Assembly: GCA_015478945.1 (NCBI GenBank)
Contig: JABUQX010097488.1
Location: forward strand, 1 to 43,538
Reading direction: 5' to 3'
Length of the DNA stretch: 43,538 bases
DNA from: Trachelipus rathkii
Taxonomy: Eukaryota > Arthropoda > Malacostraca > Isopoda > Trachelipodidae
The notes beneath the pieces are model-generated. The model searched no databases. It saw only the letters and a program-made list of their open reading frames with translations, and was not told the origin of the DNA. Each line of letters opens with the position of its first letter. Position 1 is the stretch's first letter. Below, in pieces: positions 9,961 to 22,640 of the stretch. The position numbers and the translations under genes are program-made.

Positions 9961-12900
9961 GGGATTTGAATTATTATCCGCAAGTGAAAAGGAGTGAAAA
10001 GTAGTATATAGAATTTGTATTTACAGTTTGATTGTCAATATACTCTATTCTAGAATAACCCTAATGTTTTGATTTCACAATTGTCTATGGGCACATCTAT
10101 TGTTTCATGAGCAAAACGATAAATTAATATATAGTCTAGTGCATGTCTATAGTCATGCTTACAAATGCTAGTAAGCTATATCGAAGGTCGAAGCATAAGA
10201 GCTACGTAAGATTCTCTGTTACAGATAACACTTTTGTATAAGGGGTATGACGCGCAAACGGATGGCGCAACCTAAACCGTTTAGTTAGAACATAGTCAGG
10301 CATACGCGTATCATGATATTATTCGACGCATCTCGCGCTTGGTGCTATACTATATGAGGATCAGTTGTTTTTGAGACTCTGGATCACGTTGATGAATTTT
10401 TGTATAGTCCTGTCTCGCTCGTGGAGGGCTTAGAGTCCCTTTAATATATGAATATAGATGATTTCTATGACTAGTCTCTTTAACACTTATATAGAAAGCT
10501 AATCAGATACTAATTCATCAGCTCTGAACAATATGCCTTGCAGGACACAGTACAGACGACCTATCAGTTTCACTACACATTACTAACACTTTGGGTTCTC
10601 ATATGCTCTCCAAGCCGTTACTTACTATGATACACGACATAACTCATACCTTGTATAATGTAGTCTATAGAGAATACCTAAATCCACCCTAAGGCTCTTC
10701 TACACCTAGTAGGTGACCGACTAATCATCCTACGCCTGCAATCTCTCACCCAGACTTCTACCATGAGCGTACTACTACTACTTAATATATGCGCATACCA
10801 GCTCGCATGACCTAATCACTCAAATCTCTAACACCTAACACATCCTAATATATTAGGAGTCGTCTGCTCACACGCTTGACACGTTGTGAATGCTATTCAG
10901 AAGAGGTTCATGTGCCGTGAAATCTTGCCGTTTATGATAGTGGATTATTTATTCTTGCAATAAGAGCATGAAGGTCTTAATGTAGGTATATCGAATTGAT
11001 ACACTTGGTAGGTCAATAATATTAGATGAGTTGATTAATGTTATATGTATGTAGTATGTTTGGATCTGTTGCCTGATGTACTTATATGTTTGTATTACAG
11101 CTCTGCAGGGTCGCACTATCACACAAACATGCTATATTATCGAGACAACTAACGACCTACCATGATAAATCGATATAGAGTGGCATCACAATCACACCAC
11201 TTAAATCAACATCATCAAACTTCACTATATATCTATTAATTCAATAACACAACATTCGTACTATGAAGACACTTAATAGTACACTTTACTGATCCATCTA
11301 TAAGACGATCTTGTTTTGGTCGATCATGTTACTCTATGACTATATGTATCGAGCTCTATCAGTCTTTCTCTTCTGATACAATGGGCTGATTCTACTCACT
11401 TATTTATCTGTGGGCAATGGAGGGAGAGCGAAGCGAATTGATGGTGGGCGGACTGGATGGTGTTGATTGCATTCCTGGGACCACATATCTGGATGTGAAG
11501 GTGAAGCTTATCCATTGGTAGACAGAGATCATTGAGTTTATTACAGGCTATCGGCTTAAATATTGCAGGTTCAATAAGATAAATGTAATTTGATAGAGCC
11601 TTTTCTTCCTGTTCAGGGTACTGTACTTGAAACATGATCGAAAAGCTGAACCATAGGAAGTCTGAGTTGTCGGAGCCTCGTCACGTCTTTTTGATGCGAG
11701 TCTAGAAACGCGTAACGTTATACCTGTGTTATACACTGTTTTTAAGCTTCAGAGATATAGAGAATTAGTTAATCATCGCCGTGGATGTATTGCAGGTGGA
11801 GATATTGTTACTTAATAGGGTTTAAAAGTACTTGTAGTATTTGCCCATTGTATTGCTAGTTACGTAGTGAGGCTTTTTCTATAAGATCAACTTCTGTCTC
11901 GAAGAAGGATTTCGAAGATGGGATGTTCGTGATAAGGTGTTTATCTCTATTACATGCTTGTAAGCTGGGAGTAACCTCGAATAGGTAAGTAATACTATCT
12001 CGAAAGCAAAAGAAGAGTGATGGTCAGGATGTAATAACCATCCCCCTTTCTAGTTATGATTGCCGTTTCCAAGATCGGTGTTTATCTGTTACGGATATTT
12101 ACTGTATTATGATTTACTCTGGACTTTCTCTATGAGTCCTGTTGATTAGATCTTACTTTTTACTTACCATAAAGATTTTATATTACCTAAAGAGTACATT
12201 TTTTATTGTACAATTTCTCGCTATAATTATTTTATTTATGTGTAAACCATACAACTTATATATATCTATATACGTGCTCCGTTCATCCTACCGTCCTAAG
12301 TATTTTATAGTTTCCTAAAACTACATATATGAACCGTCTTAATTATAGTATGTAGAGTGAGGGGATTCATCCATTAATGTGACCTCAGTATCCCCTCTCC
12401 ACACAGCGTCCTATAGCATAAATAGCACTGATAAGCATTCACTATACCTTACACATCATGAGTATAACAATCATCTAATACATCACAATTATACTAACCT
12501 ATTTCATAGGTGTATAGTACCTATCTCTCGACAATCTACAACACGTTATATTCTTGTTATATATATATATATATTGAGGAAGATATACATACATAAATCT
12601 TTATGGAGCTAATTGAAATTTATTATATTTCGAGTGATTCAAATTTAAAAGTAGTTTTTGACCATTTATCCACCTACCGAAACACAATAACACAGGTACA
12701 TGGTGATGCAAAAACCCCCATCGATTTTTTTAAACCCGATAATCTCGTTGATATTTGCAACTAATTACCCTAGAGAACCGAGGCCAATATGCAAAACAAA
12801 TCAAATTTATAAGGTTGATTTTATTTTCTTGAACAGTGTTAAGGATACCCAGTTTAATGTACGATTGGACTCCAATTTAAGGGTATGTAATGATGTGTTG

Positions 12901-15900
12901 AAAATAAGATTCTAAACTTTTGAGTAACGGCAGGAGTTGCGATCTCCTGGTGTCAATTTGAATTAGAAATTATATTATGATACACAGCCGCACTCTAAGC
13001 TCGCTATATGTACGGAAGATGCGGGCGTAAAATCACAGTAAGAGATCAATTTGGCTTGTAGCGATTGTCTTTCTGAAGGAGTGTAAAGGCTTCCATCATC
13101 TTATTTTCTTATCTATCATACAAGTGGCAGCAAAGTATATCGAAATCATCGGTTGTCATGAGAGATTCTTGAATGGCTGTGGTTGAAGGTAAAAAGGAAC
13201 CAACAATAGGCCAAATAGATGTTATGATATAAAGAGAATGTCAAGGCAGCTAGGAAAGAAATATATCCTAAGATATGTACGATCTGACACAATAGGTATG
13301 CTTCGGTATGCTGGTTGATTGCAGTATGGACTTAATTGGATTCATTGATTATCCAGACTATCTAGATTTTGAGAATCCATAATATATTACAAGAGGCAGG
13401 TAACACTTCGTTAGATCATATTAGTGACAAGTTAGCGCGTCCTTAACAAATATTCAGGTGAAGAAGTAGACTTTCGTATAAGACTACTGGATAGAAATGC
13501 ATAGACTCTTGATATAACTTGTTATCACCGATGTTTGCTTAGGAACGAATTGAGCTACTAGTAGCGCTGATTTTGCGAGGCAGTTAATAATATATCAGGG
13601 ACAATCTAACCAGTATAATTAGTGGTTGAACGAGCTCAATATGCAATCATAGAAGTGGTTGTGGACAAAGCACTAGGGGAAGTCCTTGCGACTTGTAAGT
13701 CTGTAGCTCTGTCGGTGAGAACTTAGACCTAATGCGGCGTGCTACAGCTGAGCAAAGGCAGGCTTGATGATACGTAGAAAAACCCTTATGTTTAGATTCG
13801 AGGAAGTATGAAGCGTAGTTCGAGATTGGTATAATTAGATTTGATTGGTTGACGTTTTTTCATACGCATTAAAGGATAATTTAGATAACAGAGAAAGCTT
13901 GCATCATGAATATAATAATAACGGAAAATAGTAATAATAATTCTCAAATATATTAAGAAAGATGTTTTTGCTTCGCGTATCGCTTCTGTGCAGTAGTGAT
14001 AGTTGTCCGTGCTATATCAAAGCGGAGACAAAGTAGTATTTATGTCGGTAAACGTAAGACGTACTATTCTCAGCTAACCTCTCGATAACAGAAAGATGTA
14101 TATTTTTTACTAATGAATTAGACATGAACAGCAAAATTTAATTGTCTGTATCAAAGTAGTTCTCTGTCTAGAAGCTGAATATTTTTAGTTTCGTGTGGTA
14201 TAGGTATTCAATTTCTTTGACTATCTGTGGAAAATCTAATATGTATGAGTTCGCGATGCAATTCATACCGATACTGCAGGTACTGTCACGGCTAATGCGG
14301 CTGCAGGTGGCAGTTAGTTAGTAGGTTAGTGAGAAGACGTCATGCAGTATGATATGCAGTAGTGTAGATAGTGAATATGACGTAGTGAGAGAGGAAATTG
14401 AACTCGGTGCGTCAGTTCTAATGATTACGTTTTGGAGGATTCCCTTGAAGACTTGCAGAATTCTGGAGAGCAAGGAATAGAGAATCGCTAGATTTGTTAG
14501 ATAATAAGTTTGCACATATGCCGAAGGGGAATAACCATGAATATTAGCTAAATTTATAGTCGAGGATTCAAACGTACGATTATCTATCCACACTACCGAT
14601 ACTATAAATGGCAGTCCATCTCGCGAGGAAAACCGATGCATTAATTCAGAGTAACGGGCGAAATTCGTACAAGAAGGCTAAAATAATGAGTATGGTCATA
14701 AGAGTATGGGATAATTTCAGACTTATTAGAGTTCAGGTTAACTAAGGCCATGGGGAAGAAATGAGATCACTAAAATCGTAGGAGATGAACTTTGCATAGA
14801 ATTACTAACGTATTAGGAAGAATTTATCGAAGATGTAGTGATATATATTCATGAGTGAAGGTAAAATTTTTTTCAAGATTCTATTTGACGCAAGTGTTTC
14901 CTGTTTGTTGTTAGTTCTAGTCTTTGAACTCATATCTACTTCGTTTATTTGAATGAATAAAGATTTCGATTAGATCTATATTCCAGATACATCAAAAATA
15001 AAAGGAATATCTCGTAATATTGAATCTCATATTAGCTGTTGAGAAGTAGACTTTCAGCATTACGAGACAAACGCTATAGAATCAATTTCAGAAATTAGAA
15101 ACCTAATAGGGGTAAGTATTGTGAGTCTTACTATTGTTCTATCTGGATGTAAATAAGGGTTATAATGTATATGTTCCAGAGAGTAATAGTACTTACTTGT
15201 ATTAGAATTATTCTTATCGCGTACTGTGAAGTTTATAGAAGTACATATCATGATATCTCAAATTTGATAGAAGACTAACGATATGGTTGATGGATTACTT
15301 AACTAGCAGTACTTTAAAGTTCTAAACTGCGATACTATGCCGCATTTACACATGGAATTGAAATCATAGATACGTGAGGTTAGAGTGTGATTCGACACAT
15401 TGGGGAACTTAGAAGGACGAATAATAACCAGCTCTATTATTTAGAGAGTTTAACCTCGTTTTGCAACTGTTTTCTAAATTTATCCTCTAGTTAGACGAGA
15501 AATGTATAGCATGAAAGGGGAAGCGTCAATTGTTCATATACGGTGAAAAATTTTAGATTTATACTCATAATTTTTATTGATTAATAGGTGACGTTAGAGA
15601 TGGGAAATCCTCCAAAAGTCTGAAGTTATACTGATGAGAGGAAATGTATTAAAAAATGGGTAATGTATGAACAGAACATTTAGAATTACTTGTATATATG
15701 GTATAGTACTGTAGGTTCGTAGTGTGGAATCTAAATTTAAGTATTTTTATGACTCATATAACATAAATTAATTTTAAATATATGAATGGTTTGAGGGTAA
15801 CTTTAGGAGTCATTGAAGTGATCTAGGTCCCACCTTGAAGATGATAGCTATCAGAGCAGAGAATTGAATGGAACTATAGTAACATAGAATTAGCCTATGT

Positions 15901-17304
15901 AATGCTAGACCTATGTAATCAGATATAATAGGAGTATATTTAATTTGTCACAGTACAGTTGAGACTATAAGCGGTTAGGGGATAGAGAAAAATTCGTCCA
16001 TCGTATATGGGATAGGGCTGTTATTCACACTAATGCTGGTATATACGCCGGTGTCGGTAACTATAGTAATAAAAGTATATACTGATAAATGGGTTAATCT
16101 ACTCGGATTATACAAACTGACAGTTTTTGAGAAATGCAAGCACAAGTGGCGCTTATTGGATTCTCGCTCATAATGTTCTATTGAAGTAGGGAACAGGTGA
16201 TGAGGTCCGAGCAGATGCAGGTTGAAGAAGGGTCATAGAAGAAGGGATAAGTATTTGTTAAGACTGATGTTTGTTGTTGAGGATATACCAATTGACACTC
16301 AGAGGCTTGCAATTTATCGATTTATTGGTTACTACATAAATATATAATATAGCTCGTGGATATCGATATACTAATAACTTATATGTTATTATGACATTAA
16401 TAATTTGTATAGTTGAAAGGGCCAAAGGATACGAGAAGAATAATCTGAAAGTGTATGACTATGAAGTTATATTCTCTTAAAGGATTGTGTAGACAGGTAG
16501 TACATCAGCTCTGCTGCGAGTATTGAGACGAAGATATGACAATTGATTTAGATAAGAGATTGTTTGCCTATTTGTTCGCCCTATGTTTCCCAGGATAGAG
16601 AGAGAAAGTTTGGGCGGTAGCGTCTGGCAATACATGGGGGACTGTAACTAAATAGAGAAAGGAAGAGCGTCAAGAAATACGAAGGGTTCAACTATTCAGC
16701 CGTACTTAATTTAGATGGTGAAGTTTAAAATGTCGCGAAGATACGCGGACGGCCTACCAGTAAAAAAAAAGGTTGTTTCTAGGTTATAGATAATGTCTGA
16801 CTCTGAACTTGTCTGTTTTGCTCTGTTCGAATAGGGAAATGATATGGAATTCCTGACTTGTAAAGGGAAAAGAATATATGTTGTTTACTGCTCGAGTTTC
16901 AGGAGAGAAGAAAATGCTGAAAACACCTTCTGCAGGTTAAGGTTAGAGAGTGTGATAAAGCAACGAGCTTGTTCCGGTAAGTAATTCGAGTAAGTGGAAA
17001 GAACTTGGGCTTCTAAAGAATGTGAAAGCCAAGTGGGATAAACGGGCAAGCCGTCAAAAATACAGGAACTTAATCCTTACCTGAAGCCAAAGCACAGTGT
17101 CCTTCTCGGTTGTCCGGACATTGATTATTCTAATTACGTTCAAAGATTAAGAGAGCGTTGATTGAAGATGCTGGGTACTAGTTTCTATGCTTTAAACAAC
17201 TCTGGATCAGCATTATATAGGGAAGGTACTGAGTGAAATGTAGGTGGTTCTCTCTTAGTCCCTATATGAAAGATATATGATGATTTAAAAGTATTGTAGT
17301 CTAA
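9961..17304. other. Interior of the putative LTR element, no readable genes
   Basis: About 7.3 kb with low TA-repeat content compared with the rest of the window. 10.5-10.9 kb is pyrimidine-rich. 12.69-12.92 kb holds a 71-codon open frame with no recognised domain. 13-17.3 kb is purine-rich on the plus strand. I searched by eye for RT (YxDD), protease (DTG/DSG) and integrase (HHCC, DDE) signatures and found none I would defend. Directly after the first repeat, 'ggggatttgaa' resembles a tRNA T-arm complement rather than a normal 3'-end primer-binding site, so no PBS is called. Confidence 0.5.
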
Positions 17305-17971
17305 ACTACGTTTAGCAATGATATAGGCACTTACGCAATTATTCTTTAGATAATATAATAACATCTAGTTTCACGATTATATTTTTAAGTGAATAAGGAC
17401 ACAAAGTCTTTAGAGGTATTCTTTTATGGAATAGGAACAAAAGTCTCCTTTAATTATGCTATGTTTAATAATTATAAAGTTAATACTCAAGGTTAACTGT
17501 TATATAGTGAGTATAGAATTATAAATTAAATAGTTAAAAGAAATAAGGTAAGATTTATCAATTAGCAGAGAAGTAAAGCCGTTGTACGACACAATGTAAG
17601 TCGTGGTAACAAGAAGTCCCCTTCTGTTTGAGATACTATTTAGTAGGTCTGATTGCAAGTCGCAGCTTGTTCGCATGCGGTTTTTTCAAAGCTTGCTCGT
17701 CGACTCTCGTGTTAAAAGCGAAATTGTGATCGAATTCGGAGTCGAAGCTTTGTCATAAATTTACTCCTTGCCAAAAGTGGTTGTTGAAGTTTGGAGGAGT
17801 TTCTGGAGAGAGTATCTCAGTGGAGCTTAGATTTCTTCTGATCCTTAATAATTGCTCGAGTACCTCAACAGAACGGGTTTTTATATAACTATTCACTTCG
17901 ACCTTATGCTAAAATTTTTGCTCGGGCAAATCTCAAAGTAAGAATTTAAATTATATTTTTGCTTACAACAG
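17305..17971. repeat. 3' copy of the long direct repeat (putative LTR)
   Basis: This is the downstream partner of the repeat ending at 9960. The best preserved shared strings are tggaataggaa (17427), cttctgtttgagatact (about 17619), tttggaggag (about 17790), gctcgagtacctcaa (about 17852), attcacttcgacc (about 17889) and aatttaaattatatttttg (about 17943). It ends at 'ttacaacag', immediately before a TA tract. Indels between the copies are frequent and small. Confidence 0.65.
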
Positions 17972-17984
17972 AAAAGAACAGTAC

Positions 17985-18560
17985 TACAATATATATATAT
18001 ATAATATATATATAGTATATATTATATAGTAATAATGTTATATATTAGTAGTATATTAAGTATATATATATGCTTTATACATATTATAATAGTAATATAT
18101 ATATTATAAAGGTATATACTATATAGTAATATATAGTAATATGTTTATTATATATATGTACTATATATATATTTAATATAAGATAGTATAATATAGGGAT
18201 TATTAATGATATATGATAGTTATTATGAGATCTGAGTGATATTAGGATATATATAAATATATATGATATTATATATTACTTATATGATTATATTTATTTA
18301 ATAATTTATATTATATTAGTATATAGTATATACAATATTATATAATTATATTTATATATATTTTTATATTAATATTATAATTAATAGTTTATATATATAG
18401 TATATATAATATAATATCATATATTAATATATATATATATATAATTATATATGAGGGAGATTTGTAAATCTTATCCTATGATATAATATTATATATACGA
18501 TATGTATATGAATAAATATATATATATATACAGTATAGGGCGGGGGTATATATAATATAT
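17985..18560. repeat. Imperfect (TA)n tract
   Basis: This is TA-dominated low-complexity DNA starting right at the end of the second long direct repeat. It includes G-containing interruptions (tatagtaat, gatatat) and a short GC patch near 18538-18547. Confidence 0.9.
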
Positions 18561-19429
18561 ATTAGTATGAATAATGATGTAGATTATATAGTGATGGATA
18601 TGTGTAAGTTATTATGGTCGATAATATATTATATTAAGAAGAATTTTTCTCGCCTACTGGCGGGGCATTCTCTTTGAAGGATTCTTGATAAAAGCACTGC
18701 TCTTATGTCTTTTTGATTGTATTGATTGTGGTTTAAATCCCACAAATGAAAAATAAGCCCATAATAACAAGCTTGTGACAACAAGCCGTTACAAAACCTA
18801 TCCATAACAACTGCGGAGAATGGATAATTTTGGGAATAAATGGGAATTCATTTATGAGTTAACTAATTATAGTAAATACATGTGAGAATAAAATAGAATT
18901 ATATATAATTTATAAATCATAATAAATCAATTATATAATAATAAAATTAATCACATTCTATTCAATTATTATGATACAAATATTCATGAATGTGATAATT
19001 AAAATATTTAAATTAAGTAATCCTTTATTTATTATTTAAAATTTATACATCCTCAAGTTCTTTTATATGAATAAAATGATTTATCAAAAATGGTTTATAA
19101 AAATAAATTTCAATTATTTAGAAATTAAAATACCTTCTTGAATAAAGTAAATTAGGATAAAATTACCTCCACCTTTTCTTTAGAGGTGTTTGGAAAAAAC
19201 CCATGGATATTGCTGGACACGCTCGTGTCTTTAATATAAAATGCTGTATTAATATTAAATTTAAAAAAAGAAAGAATGGGTTTATATAAAGAGTATATAA
19301 AAATAATAAAAGAGTATATATATACATACACATAAGCATATACGGTTAAAGGGTAAGATAATCATAAGTATCTATATAGATGTAGATGTATATAATATAT
19401 ATTAATATTAAGTGGCTAATCACAATGTG
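18561..19429. other. AT-rich DNA with a small complex segment, no gene
   Basis: 18640-18860 is of higher complexity, with short inverted strings such as tatccat...atggata (18798-18827) and ttgtgg...ccacaa near 18726-18745. The rest is AT-rich with a TA patch at 19300-19410. I do not recognise any element. Confidence 0.45.
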
Positions 19430-19935
19430 TCTAGCTAAGTACTTAGAGGAAATATTATTTTCCCTGCCTCGAACACAATTCACGCCCCCCCTTTTCACTC
19501 TTTTTTTCGCAGCCACTTTTAAACCCGAACTATTGCGTTCTACTGCGGGCGAGCGATAATGCGGCTTTGAATGTTTTGTGAAAGGAAACCCGGAGGGCCT
19601 CACTTAGCGCTGTAGTCATAAGGTAAGAATGCATAGAAATCGTTCGAAAACGTCCCCAATTCAAGGAGAAGATTACAAACAAGTTAACTTGAATGGAAGG
19701 TTCAGACTTTGCGTCTTGGAAAGAGGTGTTTGAGGAGATGTGTGCCCTTATTGATATGTTACCCATGCACCGATCTTTGTGTTCTGCTCCAAAATTTGTC
19801 AGGTGTTTCTTTGGCGATATAAGTTGTATCGCTGGAATTTCCTGGTCGAGGAATGTGTTTTGTTTTGAACATGTAGAGAGCTTTGGCGTCCTACAACTAT
19901 GTTGATGAAAATGATGTGGTACAAGTACATGAACT
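19430..19935. other. Complex segment with short open frames, unidentified
   Basis: About 500 bp of normal composition between TA tracts. Overlapping open frames of 70-85 codons occur on both strands (19693-19905 plus; 19346-19603 and 19530-19766 minus). None contains a motif I know. It may be an upstream part of the non-LTR retrotransposon fossil that follows beyond the TA tract, but no reverse transcriptase or endonuclease residues can be pointed to. Confidence 0.35.
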
Positions 19936-19939
19936 GGTC

Positions 19940-20225
19940 TACCGATTATATAATAGTATATTATATAATATAGCCTATATATTAAATTATACTATATATA
20001 GTAGTAGTATATAATATAATACTAATTATTATTTATAATATTTAGTTATAATGATACTTATAATATATATAATTAATATATTATATATAGTAAAATATTT
20101 ATATAATATATTAATATAATATATATTAATTAGTATGATATTATATATATATAGTTATAATATCAGTTATTATAGTTTATATAATATATTATAGTTATTA
20201 TATAATATAATATTATACGGCATAT
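19940..20225. repeat. Imperfect (TA)n tract
   Basis: TA/TTA low-complexity DNA separates the unidentified segment from the retrotransposon fossil. Confidence 0.9.
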
Positions 20226-21410
20226 ATAATATTGGTTATTGTGCGGTGAATAGTCTAGCCACGACACGTTTTGAGAGGATTGTAGAGGAGTGGACACAGA
20301 GGACGGGGATCGGGGGGAAGATGTCGTGGTAGTGAGAGTTTAGTGTGGAGATTATAAGTCATTTTAAGAAAGTCATATGGTAACCGTAGATAAGGTAGAG
20401 TTGAATGTCATGGTTGTGATTGAGATCGATGTTCATGAATGTGGGTGAAGCTTATGTTAATTGGTGAGACAGCAGCTTGGAAACAATGAGACTAGGAGCT
20501 TGTAGAAATTTTTTATGTTGTATAGAGTGTTTTTTGTATCTGAAGGGAACGGATATCTGAGTGTAGAAGGAGAGCTGGAGCGGAAGAGCTCCGGATCACA
20601 CAAAAGTTCTCTCGTGGGTTGGGTGAAGAACATGAGAAAGTTGAGTGCGCGGCTTTATGATATATAGGGTTTATACGGGTGATTAACTCTCGCTCGATCA
20701 TGTGTTAACGTAAAGTCATATATCAGATCAATAACCAGTCAACTATCACTTCAGATGACAGATACTTTGGGGTGAGTTTAGTTGAGAATGATTGATGCAA
20801 TGAGAAATGAATCGTTATTAACAGATGTTGTGACTTGTGGCAAGAAAAGGGATAATGAGAGAATAAATGAAAAGTACGTTGAGATGGTTTCGTCATGTGA
20901 AAAGGATGACTGATAGTCGGTTGGTTAAGCGGGATGTATTAGTGGTGAGTGTGATTTTGGGAAATCCTACTGGCTGGGGGGGCAACCCGAAAGAACAAGT
21001 GGATTCGAGGTCACCAGGCAAAAGAATTCTGGGGAGTGAAATGCTGCGGTTGGGCAGGAGCGAGTAGAAGCATTACTTAATTATTGTAGGAATTGCGGCA
21101 ATGGGTTTTGTGGAGGCTAGTTGTAGATGGGTTATAGCAGCCCACTTGGCCAAAGGTCTGATTTTTGAACCACACTGGCGATGATTGCCCAGGTAGGTGG
21201 AGGGTCCGTCGCAGTGCACCGTGAAGCTCATCAGGGGTGGATCATGGTCTTGCATTGCGGCGAGTATCTCAAGGCCCATTTGTGTTATATAAGGGAGGTA
21301 AAGCTGGCTTTCTTTCTCCGACTTGTGTCTGATGTGTCTACTTCTTTCTGTTTCCGGTGCATGTTACGCACCATTAGCCCAAGTCTTGGGGAAAGAATGT
21401 GATGTGTTTT
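20226..21410 (+). mobile_element. Non-LTR retrotransposon fossil, 3' end of the reverse-transcriptase ORF and 3' region
   Basis: The diagnostic part is at 20788-21067. One frame reads DAMRNESLLTD from 20794 and a second, offset by one base, starts at 20867 with LRWFRHVKRMTDSRLVKR. This order, (D)xxRNExx... then LRWFGHVxRMxxxRLxKR, is the hallmark of the C-terminal tail of many animal endonuclease/reverse-transcriptase polyproteins. It is followed, as expected, by a GN(R)xxG(R)PxxxW(I)D-like stretch (GNPTGWGGNPKEQVDS). Stops and frameshifts end the frame at 21067. Downstream DNA to about 21410 is of normal composition and probably 3' untranslated. Upstream (20226-20787) no polymerase motif remains readable. 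Confidence 0.75.
20788..21067 (+). pseudogene. C-terminal tail of a non-LTR retrotransposon polyprotein, frameshifted
   Basis: Two overlapping frames, 20788-20874 and 20867-21067, together give the tail region of a retrotransposon reverse-transcriptase protein. The usual glycine of LRWFGHV is arginine here, and the GRPxxRW block is degraded to GWGGNPKEQ. It encodes no catalytic residues and was never a stand-alone gene. The open frame at 20867 begins at an ATG only by chance. Confidence 0.75.
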
Positions 21411-21479
21411 ATGATGGATGATCTATAATAGTAATTTGCATGTGTATATTGTTGATGTGTATTTGATATTTTAGTTATT

Positions 21480-21570
21480 AGTATTAATATATATAATTAT
21501 AATATTATATATATATATATATTACTAGATCTATATATATAGATATATATACTATTATTATATATATATG
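21480..21570. repeat. Short (TA)n tract
   Basis: This tract separates the retrotransposon fossil from the AAGTAC-rich segment. Confidence 0.85.
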
Positions 21571-21684
21571 ATTAGTGACAACTTTATATTCATAATGGAA
21601 ATTTATTTAGAATACATATTTAAGAAATATAAATCAATACGAGAAATGATAAAAGAAAAAAAAATATTGGCAAGTTTAAAATGC

Positions 21685-21825
21685 CAAAAGTACTTGCCAG
21701 TCAATCAAGTACCAGTAACAAAAGGTCAAGTACAAGTACACTGGTTTTAGAAACTGCAAGTACAAGTCAAGTACTCTAAAATGTACTTAAGTACAAGTAC
21801 AGATACAAGTACTTGTACGGATTAT
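21685..21825. repeat. AAGTAC-motif cluster (candidate transposon subterminal repeat)
   Basis: About nine copies of AAGTAC and three of GTACTT fall within 140 bp, for example tcaagtacaagtaca, gcaagtacaagtcaagtac and taagtacaagtac, with a final palindromic caagtacttg. AAGTAC/GTACTT clusters are known near the ends of some animal hAT elements, so this may be the end of another hAT copy. A 60-codon frame covering part of it (21568-21750) is not a gene. Confidence 0.55.
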
Positions 21826-21834
21826 CAACCTGAT

Positions 21835-21863
21835 ATTATATATATAATATATATATATAATAT

Positions 21864-21907
<44 letters not shown>
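21835..21907. repeat. (TA)n tract
   Basis: Nearly pure TA dinucleotides directly follow the AAGTAC cluster. Confidence 0.9.
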
Positions 21908-21909
<2 letters not shown>

Positions 21910-22498
21910 AAAATAATTGATAAGCACCAAATATTTTTGTGTTGCAAATTGCTATTAAACGCACCATATTGAGTGAATTTTTTCTTAAAATAATTACAAT
22001 GGAATCCTTTAGTTTTATTTGCCTTTCTTTTCCAAATTTAACCTCTTTGCTTGAGTCGTTTCAAGCTATTAAGAAAGGATGCTTCTTTTAATGGCTTCTC
22101 TTTTCGTCGAATTAGGAAAGATTTATATTAGCAAACTTACAATATGGCTTTGATAACATTTGGTGTAATTGGTGCTGAAACAATTACATTTAAGTTAAGT
22201 TTACGGGAATGGTTAATTTTTATATTTTAAAACTAATATAGCCTAATAAGCATCTATAATTATATTGGATTAGTATTACATACGAAATAATAGAAAGTTT
22301 ATTAACTATTAATTAACTAGGGAGAGGTTATTAAATGGAAAATAAATAAAGTAAAAATGGAAATTAGTTTCGGATCATGTGGTTTATCTGCCTCCACCTT
22401 CATATTAATTTCTGATTGAAGAGAAAAAATGGCTGTTTTAAATGTTTTAATTTACTCTATCATGAACTTTCTAACATATGTTTCGTCATGTAAACGCT
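21908..22498. other. AT-rich DNA, no gene
   Basis: About 590 bp of mixed composition without an open frame of interest or recognised repeat. Confidence 0.5.
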
Positions 22499-22640
22499 GA
22501 ATATATTATTATATTATATATTATAATATATATATTATATATATATATATATACTATAATACTATATATTATATATTTATATATATATAATGATATATAT
22601 GATATATAATATATTTATTATTATATTTATATATATAATG
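22499..22640. repeat. Imperfect (TA)n tract
   Basis: TA/TAT-rich low-complexity DNA. Confidence 0.9.

Larger units (their letters stand above)
9290..17971. mobile_element. Probable ancient LTR retrotransposon (about 8.7 kb), heavily decayed
   Basis: The call rests on two long co-linear direct repeats at the ends (about 9290-9960 and 17305-17971), separated by about 7.3 kb. This is the architecture of an LTR element. The interior contains no frame long enough to identify Gag, protease, reverse transcriptase, RNase H or integrase. The longest is a 107-codon minus-strand frame at 14318-14641 with no known motif. From about 12.9 kb onward the plus strand is purine-biased, which would suit a plus-strand coding origin. 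Strong divergence between the repeats (roughly 60-70% by eye) implies great age or many read errors. Superfamily cannot be assigned, and a tandem segmental duplication is the alternative. Confidence 0.6.

Noticed and set aside
9961..9975. Primer-binding site after the first long repeat
   Set aside because: ggggatttgaa matches the complement of a T arm rather than a tRNA 3' end and lacks the usual TGG start, so a chance match cannot be excluded.
14318..14641. 107-codon minus-strand frame within the putative LTR element
   Set aside because: No motif of Gag, protease, RT or integrase. Purine bias of the plus strand suggests original coding in the other direction, so this is probably an antisense shadow.
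15282..16230. Possible copia-type traces: tatggttgatggatta (YVDD-like) and gcagatgcagg (RNase H ADAD-like)
   Set aside because: Each needs one or more assumed base changes, the frames do not continue, and the spacing is larger than I would expect. It is too weak to use for classification.
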